A stretch of 64,000 nucleotides of DNA from Mariannaea sp. PMI_226 (lineage: Eukaryota; Ascomycota; Sordariomycetes; Hypocreales; Nectriaceae), in the NCBI GenBank assembly GCA_024336345.1, contig JANFOG010000013.1, positions 558,001 to 622,000 on the forward strand. Direction: 5' to 3'. Numbering within the stretch: position 1 is the stretch's first letter; every line of letters begins with the position of its first letter. The translations under genes and the position numbers were made by a program. The notes beneath the pieces were generated by a model that was not told the origin of the DNA, ran no database searches, and worked only from the letters and a program-made list of their open reading frames with translations. Positions 10,431 through 21,143 of this stretch are shown here, one piece after another.

Positions 10431-13400
10431 GGTGTGCAAGTGTAAAGTCTGCCAACGAATTCTGTAAACGGACAATTTTGAATGCTGAAACAGCACGAGA
10501 TGAATGGTTGAGATGGTAGAGTACCTCGGAACCCTATTCCACAGTTTGTGAAGAGTGAAGAACTTCGTCGCTGCCGCAGAAATCCCACAAAGATGTACGC
10601 ATGGGGTACTGCCCTTTCTTCTGATTCAGGGCCTTGCAGGCACAATCTACAACATGTTACCCGGGGACACTCCCACAGTCTCATGTCAGAGACCATGGCG
10701 CAAGCACTGTAAACCGTACTTGAGGCGTGTCGCTTTATTGCTAGGCTCGACGTCCTTGTGTATTAGCGGATATTCTTCGTTTGACAAAGTGAGACGTTTT
10801 CATGCTGTCAGGGTTATTGAACGACAAGCTCTGCTCTCTTGGACAAGTTGGTTGGTCTCCTAGAAGCCCTGCAGGGGTGTATGCGAGGCAGGGATGAGTT
10901 GTGTGGGTGGAACGGCCGTGGCCAGCGGTGAGAGTTTGGATGAGGGAGGTGAGGGTGTAGTAAGCTCCAGCATCAAAGCCTTGTTTTCCCTCAAGCCTGC
11001 TCGGGCGCGCAATCCGTCGCGCTCTCCTACCACCTCCCACACCCTACCATCCCTAAAACGTTGACCAACCGCGTTTCTTTTCATTGTATCCAAACAAAGG
11101 ACTTCGTCGCCTGTCCCCCCTAGCTGCGCCCTGCTCAAATTCACCCAGAGGGGCGGCCCGCCCCCATACCAGTCTCCCAACATTCAACTGTAAGGCCACC
11201 CTCAACACCGCCACGCAAAGTCAACTGGCTCGGAAACGCGTAGGTATCGTGGATGCGGGTCCGTCACCACGAGTACGTGTTCAAAGTGTTTCAAACGGGC
11301 CCCCTTGATTCTTGTCAGCTGCGGTTCTTGCTCGAAAAGCCCATTGCATCAAGAAAAGCATCATCACTTTCTTAAAGATGCACCAACCCCAAACCAGATC
11401 ATCCGCTTTGGCTGCTAGTCGTTATTGGTTATCTCTTGACTGTCATCAGAAATAAGATATACAGCGAGACATAGCAAGGACTTAGCATGCCGGATCCCCT
11501 GTAATCTAACTCGTTCTTCAAGATAGCGCTCCTGGTTCAAGATGTGATCAAAGGGAGTGTGTGTGCCAGGGCGGCAAGCCACTGGGAGCTGCTTCGTGGC
11601 TCTTTGCAAGCCCTGTGCCCATTGAGACAGCGACACGAGTGTGTCGGTTCCTGAATGTCCATTTTTTTGGTTCGAGGAAGCAAGAATAACTAAGCCAGGA
11701 GGGAATTGTGAGGCGCTCTCATGAAGAGCGTTCCGACTTTTTCGAAGATTGAGACAGCGTCCACATCTGGTCGCTCCAGTGGCTTAGGAAGTGATGAAGG
11801 GGGTGTGGGCAAAGTATGGAAGGGATGATTTAGGTACCTTATGATACAGAAGGCAAATAAGCAAAATACACACACTAGTGAATCTTGTGCTACCTATTTC
11901 CAGCCCCTTATTAGGTAGGTGTTGGCTCAACAATCGTCAGGCTTGGCTGAAAATTGAAAGTTCTCAAAACACTACACCACCAGAAAAGTACACTCGCATG
12001 CCCCATGCGCAATCATTGAGTCTCCAAAACTTATCTACCGACCAAATCAACCTTATGCCATCTGTTCATCACACAGGATCGACAAATATGTCAGTTGAGG
12101 TACCCCAAGTTTTATTCCCATACACGACTCATACGTGGTCAGCTCAAGGCTAACTCTTCTGCAAGTTTCGTACCGTATGATAGTAATGCCTAAAAGGTAC
12201 TGACCAAAAATAGAATATCCGTACTCGCGAGACTCATAGTGACTATTAGATGGTTTATTCGGGGATGTATTTACCTTGTATATGTCTCTTTAACGCCGAA
12301 AACTGGCTGAGACTGAACCCTGTACATGCAGGACATTAATTGATCCAATGATACAAAATTCTCCCGGCGATCCATGCAAGGGAAATGGAGCCCGGATCCT
12401 GGATTCTCTGGCAGGGGCTCTGCACTTGAAAATGCAGCACAGCCCTTACGTGCTCAGGAAGGTGTACGAATGATGAAATGACTCACCAAGGGTATCAGAG
12501 CCAATATTTCCACTTATTACGCACTATGTACTAACATAGTGCCTAGTTTTCTCACACCGAAACAGCCACAGAGGAGACGCTAGCAAGTATTTTGGATTTT
12601 GAGAGCATAGTGTTGGAGGGCGCTTTAGTGGACATGGTGGTGGCAAGCAGATAGGGGTCCCAATGCTTGGCGAAGGATCTCGAACCTATTGTCGATCAGT
12701 TCAAAAAAGGGATAGCAAGGCCTGAGTTGGGCACTAAAGGTCTGCAGCTCTGCTTGCTGCAAACATGTTTCAATAAGAAACACCATTTCTGGCAAGTGGG
12801 ACAGAAAGAGGATCTTTTGCTGGAAGGACTTCATCTTGCTGAGATGAGGGACAGAGGGTGAGGATAAAAATCAGATCAAGTCGCCGACATTGGAGGCCAT
12901 CCAGGAGGAAAATGCCATGGTGAGGCTCCAAGTTCCGAGTTTTTACTTCTTTCTTTGGCCATTCGCCATAGGTTATCTGTCTCCTAATTATGCCGTACAA
13001 GGTACTTGTCGTAAGGGCATGGTTTGTTTTTTCATGAATGTCTTACCATAAAATTCTGCATCAGTCATAACAATTTTGACGGTGGAGTCAGCGAATCTTG
13101 CCCAGTTATCCCTCTTCCGACGCATGGAAGGAAGACTCAATCCTAATTTGGATACCTTGGCGAGTAACGCATGCCCTACCAAAGTTGTAAAAGATCCATG
13201 CCTTACGTTCCTATTCGGAGGTCAATTTCAAAAGTTTTGTCGAGATATCTCTCGAGACCGGAGACACCTGCGGATTCTTACTAGCAAAAGCAGCTGTTCC
13301 GACTCTTGTTGCTACTGAGTTCAAAGAGGACTCAAGAAGAGCGAGGCAGCATATGTACGCAGCCCCCAAGATCTTGTGTTAATTTATCAAGACTCTTACT

Positions 13401-14801
13401 ACAGGATTCCATTCACAGGCCAATAACACCTTATGATGCTGTGGCAACTGTGGGACTGAATTGATGGAGAAACACACAGTGGATATTACGAGCCCACATT
13501 TTATACAAGGTGCCTAAGGTACTGTAGTGGAGGGAACTTGAGGTACCGTACCCTGGTAGTTTCTTATCCCCACACCAGCGAGGGAGGCTCTCGGCTGCAA
13601 CAGTTCATTGGATGATTTCAGAGAAAAGGAAGTGACTGATACAACTACCGCCTCACGGCTGGTGGCTTGAATATGTGGACAAATAACAATGATGGACGCA
13701 AAATCTATGGTACATGGCATTATCTCAATCAAATCTCGATACATGGCTGTCGAAATGATCTTTCATTTGTACCAATGTGCTCAGAATCTCCTCTCTTCCC
13801 GCTTCATCTTGTCATGCTGCGTGTGTCACTGATAATCGTACATCTGGTACGAATGTTTGGGCCCCGTAGATCAAATGGAAGCCATACTGGAGCACCCTAG
13901 ATACAGCCAGCGACAGTCCTTACAATTACAGGGCGTGTCGGTCGGATCTGGGTGGGGGCTAAGAGGTCGTGCAATGCTTGTCAATAGGGACTGATAGGTC
14001 TTCACCACGTCACCCCAATCACCTCACGTCTAGTCACCAGCTTTGCCCCTCTAGTGCCTAGCGGGCTTGGTGATGTTGGGGACCACTTGGGTGACAGTGT
14101 TAGAACAAGAAGCCCACGAATAATTCAAACTAATTCATTCATCAATTCGCAGTCTCAAACTATCTTCAAACCAAGTTTGTCGTTCTAGGAGCCCACGGTG
14201 CCAAATCCCCGAACTTGTAAGCAGTAGTATCGTAGCTCGAGCTCAGGTTGAGGATTACTTATGTATTTAAGCGCACAGAGCCAAACATCTTGACCTGATT
14301 TTTTCTTCCGTCCCCCTCCCTCAGTCTTTAGCGCATCTCTTGTTGCGGCCCGTGGTGGAGATACCTTAAGCTGCAGGTGTCAGAACAATCACATTGACTG
14401 GCTATCGTGTCAATATAGTATAGGTACCTAGGGATGGCAAGAAAATTTTCTCTGGGCATGAAACGTATTGACTCCCAAAAAAAAAACCCCCCACCTCCGC
14501 GCTCTCTTGCTCCTCTACCGAAGCGATTGATGGCTGGAGGGCGCTCCTTGGCTACATTTCATGATGGTACGGATGGTCCAAAACTACAGACTAAACATTG
14601 GTGATAGTTGACCAATGAAGCTACGTTTGCTACTACTGGTAGATGGCGACATAAGCTCTGTACTGAAGTTCATGAACATTTTGAGACGCTTTGCTCAGCC
14701 ATATCCCCATACATCTTTTATTCTACAATGCTAGCTTTTGGACGATGTAGAATACATGTTAGACCTGATTAGATCCATTTGCTTATATATCTCGACTCGA
14801 A
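10431..14801. other. 4.4-kb stretch without supported genes
   Basis: Short ORFs on both strands (for example 10555-10863, 10741-11183, 12625-12861 and 13514-13900) overlap in several frames without domains or splice logic. I see no transposon ends, tRNA or long repeats. A run of A followed by C lies near 14478. Confidence 0.4.
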
Positions 14802-15073
14802 TTAGGCCTTGGGGCTTTCGTTGGGAGAAGTAGTGAGTGTCGACAGATCAGCAAGGCCCATAGTGAGCTGAACCAAGATGTCTTGGAGGGACGAAGTGTC
14901 GTAGATGTAACGTCCGAGCATGTACCCATAAGTCTGAGCCCTATGAAATCAGGGAAGTCAGCAAAATGCTTTATTGGTATTGTATTCAAAGAAGGGCAAA
15001 GGAGGGCGTACTTGATCATTCCAGTGGTCCTCTGAGCCGAAGGCGACGGCTTCGTTTCAGTAAGGTGTTCCAT
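14802..15073 (-). CDS. Small two-exon protein, family 1 copy 3
   Basis: Function unknown. Minus strand: exon 15073-15012, intron 15011-14941 (71 bp, GTACGC...TTTCATAG), exon 14940-14802; 66 residues. The first exon begins MEHLTETKPSPS and ends TTGMIK, parallel to the TTGAHIK end of exon 1 in the 825 gene. The intron interrupts the Lys codon (AA|G). The second exon reads AQTYGYMLG, then RY, then IYDTSSLQDILVQLTMGLAD and LST. Spacing from Lys to RY (9) and from RY to ST (23) is identical to the copies at 825 and 3616. The protein is short and ends soon after the conserved block, so the block is the functional core if there is one. No known domain is recognised. Confidence 0.6.
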
Positions 15074-17544
15074 GATGTGCAAGTGCAGGGCGCTCGAGTG
15101 ATATTGAAGAAAAACGAGTTTTTATGTAGAGAGTTCAAGACAAGAGAAAGGATAGGAAGAGGTTTTGGCTTATATAACTTATAAGAAGGAACTGGTTGCC
15201 GCAACATATGTATGTAGACGTGCATGGGATATGACCCTCTGTACCCAAGGACCCCCATGGCACCCAGGCGAGGGTTGTTTAGGCCGGGCACTTTACAATA
15301 TCGCCTCGTACATATGCAAGTTATCACATTGTCAGAGATTTTCGCGAGTGACCGCATTATTGGCTGTGCGCTGGAATAATTCGCGAGAGGCACACAGTAT
15401 GGATAATCCATCACCTTTAGGACGGACTAGTTCTTACCAAGCCGCTCAGCCCCTGCCTCAGGACCCATGTCGTCAGGAAGCAATGGATATCTCATGGGCA
15501 TGAAGTGCTGGCATTCATTACTATTCACACGGCGGAGTACAGTTCAATACCCTCCCAGTATTAGATGCGAACAGAAAAGCTCAGTCTACTTTCGTATGTC
15601 AAAACACCACGCACCTTGTAATGGCTGACGCTAGATAGCTGGAAGTACTCCATGCATCCTGGCTTCTCTGTGGGAGAACGGTTTTCACCAAAGCGCAACA
15701 TCGCCATGGGTTCAACTCGTTAGCCATGAACCGGAAGGTGCTAGGAAACCCGTTGAATTATTGGGTGTGTCCCGTACAGTCTCGACACCATATTCGGGAA
15801 TCTAATCCTTGCATATCTGAATTCAGTCAACTTTCTTCAGTGACTGACTTTCTGTTGTCGTCTTTTGTCTAGCGGAAGCGGAAACATTATACTCCACTGT
15901 TGCTGGTTCTTCGATCATACACCAATAGGACCAACCCCTTCAGCCCCAGATTTCTCAGGTGTATGATGCGCGGGATGGCAGGCTCGTCGCCCCTCCTTGG
16001 CAGGCCATGCCAGGGCATATCCATGGAGCGTGCGGCTGTCCCACCCTGACTTTATTCTTCGGCCCGTGACGGCTGTTTCCTTTCTTAATTCTCCAGGGGA
16101 ACCAGATGACACGTCACGCACTGATGTCAAACAGTAGCTAAGATTCTAGTTATTAAAAAAAGAAGAAAAAAAAACAACAGAAAAAAGAAAGCAAGAGAGC
16201 TAGACTCGCACGCTTTATACGAGTGATCAGCTGTCATGCTGCACAGGACAAATGTTAGCATGGCGGTAAATGCCGCCCGTGGGTGATGGCTATGTGCCTC
16301 TTCACGAACTGCCATATTCCCTGCCCTTATCCCTGCTAGTGGCAGCCTCAAGGTCCACAAATCTAATGGCGGTGCTCGACATTGTGTTGCTCACTTATGG
16401 TTGGCTGATCGGAGGCCGAGAATAAGTGTCTTTCCGTAGATATTCTCGATGTTCCAACCAGGGGTGGGCCTCTCCAATCCCCTTGCTGTTGAATGGCTGC
16501 TTGGGGGCGTGAAGGCCAAACGAATGCATCACCTGTTGGAGTTTATTCAGCCCAGCCTCGTTCGCACTTGGGCCATCACTGTGACACTATAGAGTCAGCT
16601 AGTCATCGAGGGGATTCCAATCCTTGGCTACCCTGCTCATGAACGAGCTTCTGGGTCGATCGAAATGTTGCTCTTAGGCTGTCCATTCGTTTCTGAGCCA
16701 TGTAATATCAGTTTAGTACTGTAAGTCGCAGTGGAGTAGTAGAAGCATAAAATACGTTCACGGGTCAAATTATCACACAGTCCCGTTATCAACAGAGAGA
16801 CTGTCTACCAATTGCCCTCAGATGGCCCGCACAACGGCCGACACCCGTAATGTTTTGATGCACATGCAGATCGGTTTTAGTTCATCAGATACATCGTTGA
16901 CGCCGAAAACAACTTTCAAGACTAATGTCGACCACAAACGAGGAGCATCAGGCTATACATCTAGGTATATATTCATCAACGTCCTTAGGGTGAAGTCGAC
17001 ATTCAATTCCCATCAGGGCAAGATGGCATGCTGGAGCCGGGTACCCATTACAGGGCTATTTTCTAGAACTCTGCCCATCATCAGGCTTGAATGCCCACAT
17101 GCTGCTACTGTAATCGGGGCATATCAATGAGAATTTGAGCTTGCCAGGCCGCAGCTCATACATAGGGCAGTCATAATACATCTGTAATAGGCTCCGGGAG
17201 CCCAGGAGAGGTACCTATAGATTTCAATCACTGTCCCTACGGTTATCATGGCACGTGGAAAAATCATTTGATACCTCAAAACTAAATATCCCACCAAGAA
17301 TGTCAATGAGGTCGATGCATCCTTGATGGGATCTAAATCGGTATGAGATTGTGGAATGACGTCTAGCAATTAACATACAATATGATGCGAAGAGCATCTG
17401 ACCCACTAATGACTCCCACAGACAAGCATTTTTACCAACATTCGGATTCTAGTCAGACCTCGTGGGCGCTTAGGATCCCAGTTTGCTTCCATTTTTGTTT
17501 CGGTCACACTATTTTTTCCCCTATAGCTAGTATTAGCAAACAAC
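15074..17544. other. 2.5-kb stretch without supported genes
   Basis: ORFs at 15016-15414, 15165-15503, 16127-16360, 16822-17130 and 17124-17406 carry no recognisable motif. A minus-strand segment near 17124-17230 reads IYRYLSWAP..YYR, loosely reminiscent of family 1, but it lacks the expected intron and spacing. Purine-rich low complexity lies at about 16155-16195. Confidence 0.4.
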
Positions 17545-17943
17545 TCAGTTTTGACATCGCGCCATGTTATTATACCCATCCGATGTGTAGAGTTCAGAGG
17601 AGTTCTGGTCAAGCGTGGCCAACCCCAGCTGCACCGTATCATTTTGCTCCCTGATCTGTTGACGAAACTTGCACTCTTGAGATGAGCATGCATACCACGC
17701 CCCAGACCCGGGCCCGTTCCCTCTGTGTTGACGACTTGGAAAACCACAGCGGCATTTGGGATTGCCGGGTGTTATGTCCCCGTCATCATCCCAAGTTATA
17801 AATTTACGTTCATGGCCAGACAGGCAATAATAATGAGGACGGCCGGCATTGCCATTCACGTTACTCTCCGTCACGGTACGAGAGGCAACGCGTGTGCAGA
17901 TGGGGCAAGTAGGAGCGGTAGTGAGAGGAAATCTGGAAGTCAT
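17545..17943 (-). CDS. GRF-type zinc-finger protein
   Basis: Predicted 132-residue protein; start at the ATG 17943-17941, since an open frame further upstream has no ATG. Two successive zinc-binding units resemble the GRF class: residues 13-16 give C-x2-C (TCPIC), followed by NGNAGRPHYYC and KFITWDDD; then NPKCRCG, a Gly/Arg-rich spacer, and AWYAC with a final C before KF. In GRF proteins the CxCG, the GR-(x)-YC and the aromatic KF/W residues coordinate zinc and bind nucleic acid. Fungi have many small GRF-only proteins of unknown role. A C-terminal polar tail of about 40 residues has no domain. It stands alone in a gene-poor area. The family call is moderately safe; its role is not known. 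Confidence 0.6.
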   Translation of the reverse strand: MTSRFPLTTAPTCPICTRVASRTVTESNVNGNAGRPHYYCLSGHERKFITWDDDGDITPGNPKCRCGFPSRQHRGNGPGSGAWYACSSQECKFRQQIREQNDTVQLGLATLDQNSSELYTSDGYNNMARCQN

Positions 17944-20118
17944 AATTGGTTGATGGGAAAATAAAAAGGCCAATAAGCTAAGGAAATAAGTTGGCAGAGT
18001 TCGTGGGAAACTGAAGAGTTGCCATCGAAAAGATGGTAAGGGAAGGGCTTAAATAACCAAGTAGGATACACAAGAAATTCCAATTACAAATATATGACAA
18101 AAGAAAGCCTAGCCGCCTTATTGCACATTCAAAGGCAAGTTCAAGGCTCAGCGGTTTGGCAGTGCTTAAAAGTCAACAAGGCGCTTTTGGATGGTGGTAT
18201 CAGGTGAGCATTGCATCATTGTACATGACAGTTAACTGGCCATATTATCCATTCTAACGCGATCTAGACGGTAACTCATGTTGATGCCTGGTGAGGCGCA
18301 TATGCAAGTAGCCTGATAAGGCCCTGCAGATTATGTCCAGCGAGGCTTTGAGCTGCATATTTGCCTGATTCGTTCGCAAGAACACCTTAGCTCGATGCCA
18401 CCCTGATGTACGGCAGAGTTATTATGTATTGTATAAGCCGTAGGAGGATTGAGTGACTGTGAAGCGTTTAATTATGCGCTATTATTTATGATAGTAACCA
18501 CTATCAGTTCGCACCAGGTATATAATACCCAACTGCTTACCGTATAGTTGGTTAACAACTATAATCTTATATTTTCATATTGGCGAGGGATCTTGTGCAT
18601 CTCATCTGAACGGCAATTTAGCACTGGAGGTTTTAGTGCATAGATACGTGTACGGCAGCGTAGTCAAACTATTAAGCCTGATCTTGTGTACCGTTCATGC
18701 ATTTCTGTCTTGTGGCAACTGCTGTTTTAAGGGGGCGGATGTTGCATCCGTGAGGCTCCATTACAAATGATTGAGTGGCAGATATGCACAAGCCGATACG
18801 TGAACCAGTTTTATTCTTGACCACTGCAATATATATTCATACTTTTAGTTGTAGAAGATCCTCTAGAATGATTACTGACATTAGCTCCAGAGGTTTGACC
18901 AATTACACCGGATAACATGATACGATCGTGGTGTCAACCAAATGAGTGCGGATTAGCCTATATGGGGCTTTACAACACTATAGTTTTCTCAACTAATAGA
19001 GAAGTACATCCTTCAATGGTCCTGACCGAAGGCCGGTTGACCTATTCAAGGACGTTGACCACTCAGAAGGTTCTGAATTGAACGTGCCTTGCGTTTTGCC
19101 CCAGTGGGCAATTCAAGCAATTGAGAACCGGATACACTAGACATCCATACAAAACAACTAATACACAAGCTTATTTGATCAATTTACTCTGCAAAATAAA
19201 GGTTGGATGCAAATATTAGGCATTTGTGGCCCACTAGGAACATTTTAGACAGAGGCAGTGTTCCAGCTATATTCTGTTCTTAAAGCTATAGGGTAGCGCG
19301 TTAGGAACTGAAGTTGTTGCACGTAAGAAAGAGCAGGGAGATACCAGCACTGAAACTTGGAAATTAATGAATAAAACTTCGTATACATCGCATTGAAGTC
19401 ATTCTGAGATAAATGAGACAATGGAGTTAATAATGAGCAGTCTTCCAGCCCGATGTTCCGATGCTAAACTCGAGAAGAAGCTAAGATGTCAAGGCTAGCA
19501 CCCGGCCGAGCAGCTGAAACTAGAAATAAGGGAACCAAATAAATTATCTTTGTCCAAAAAAGCTTATAGGAGGGATCAATTATGACATTGGTTAGTTCTC
19601 AATGGGCTGATGTGCTCATTGTGCTTGTACCTCACGGAAAGGTAGGGACGTATTGGATCGCGTACCGAGATCAAGTGCCAGACAAAACCACTGCTCCAAA
19701 AGCCTTACGGGTGCGCTCCGTTTTCAACAGGCTCCCCGCCGAGTACAAGAGAGCACAGCAAGCCATTGGATATCCTTTGCTTCTCTTGGCCCAACCGGCA
19801 GAGAGCTAAGCATCAGATCCGGAGGTCCCACTTTTCGGCCTTCGGCCGATGGCCGGCGGCGGTTCCGGTGCCTCTCCGGTCAGCTCTGCTCCAATCAAAC
19901 CCCACATTGAGCTTTAGGAAGGTCCATGGAAGCACATTTGCCCTTACATAACATAAGACATTCTTCTCAGACCTGCGCTGCCCAACCTCAAAACTTCTCT
20001 TCACATTATCCCCCGCCTGATCTCACTCTTCCAAATACCTGTCTTCTTAATTTCCTACCCTCCTAGCTTGTGTTTCAACAATTCTTACAGATTTCTCTCC
20101 GCTGCACCGGTAGTCACA
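17944..20118. other. Intergenic stretch and UreG upstream region
   Basis: AT-richer non-coding sequence with no supported gene. Near 19820-19880 there is a GC-rich segment with CGGCCTTCGGCCGATGGCCG, which can fold on itself. ORFs at 19582-19910 overlap in three frames and I take them as shadows or 5' leader of the gene at 20119. Confidence 0.4.
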
Positions 20119-20995
20119 ATGTCGCATTCGCATGATGGTTCAGCCCCGCACACCCATGATGGCTTCAACGCCCAAGAACATGGCCACTCCCACGAAATCC
20201 TAGACGGACCTGGTAGCTACCTCGGCCGCGAGATGCCCATCACCGAGGGCCGTGACTGGTCAGATCGAGCATTCACTATTGGAATTGGAGGGTAGGCAAC
20301 ATTGATTTCTTCTTTCTTGCATCTGTTCGATGGTGGGCTGACTTTGGGATTCAAGTCCCGTCGGCTCCGGGAAGACTGCCCTCATGCTGGCGCTCTGCCT
20401 CGCCCTCCGCTCCAAATTCTCCGTCGCCGCCGTGACGAACGATATCTTCACCCGCGAAGACGCCGAATTCCTGACCCGCCACCGCGCCCTCCCTCCGCAA
20501 CGCATCCGAGCCATCGAGACTGGTGGGTGCCCTCACGCCGCCGTTCGCGAGGACATTTCCGCCAACCTCGCCGCCCTCGAGGACCTGCACCGCGAGTTCA
20601 ATACCGACCTCCTTCTCATCGAGTCTGGCGGCGACAACCTCGCCGCCAACTACAGCCGCGAGCTGGCAGATTTCATCATCTACGTTATCGACGTGAGCGG
20701 AGGTGATAAGATTCCCCGCAAGGGTGGGCCAGGCATTACGCAAAGTGATTTGCTCATTGTGAACAAGACGGATCTGGCAGAGATTGTTGGTGCAGACCTG
20801 GGTGTGATGGAGAGGGATGCGCGAAAGATGCGAGAGGGAGGTCCTACGGTGTTTGCGCAGGTCAAGAAAAACGTTGGAGTCGATCACATTATTAACCTGA
20901 TGCTCAGTGCGTGGAAGGCGAGTGGTGCGGAGGCGGAGCGAAAGAGCAAAGGAGGACCACGACCTACGGAGGGACTCGAGGCTCTGGAAGAATAA
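20119..20995 (+). CDS. ureG: Urease accessory GTPase UreG
   Basis: GTP-dependent nickel chaperone that, with UreD/UreF homologues, inserts Ni into urease in the cytosol. Exon 20119-20291, intron 20292-20355 (64 bp), exon 20356-20995; 270 residues. The N-terminus (residues 3-26) is His-rich (HSHDG...HTHDG...HGHSHE), typical of eukaryotic UreG and likely nickel-binding. The P-loop GPVGSGKT (58-65) is rebuilt exactly across the splice junction, which fixes the intron. Further G3E GTPase marks: [13 protein letters not shown], the metal-binding CPH within [26 protein letters not shown], and [13 protein letters not shown] for guanine recognition. The length fits fungal UreG. It runs tail to tail with TSR1 (149 bp between stops). 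Nothing in it looks damaged. Confidence 0.96.
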
Positions 20996-21143
20996 TCGTC
21001 ACATTCACTTTTTTAAGAACCAACCGATCGAAAAGCCGATCCAAGTCTAATGAATAAAAACAAAAAGAACGCCCCCATTTTTTGGTCATCTCAGAGAAAG
21101 AAATCGTTCCTGGTACCCGTTGTCGTCATACATATATGTCTGA

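Noticed and set aside
17124..17230. Possible fifth family-1 copy on the minus strand (IYRYLSWAP..YYR)
   Set aside because: No splice site at the conserved Lys position, and the spacing to the later residues differs; likeness rests on RYL and a Tyr pair only.
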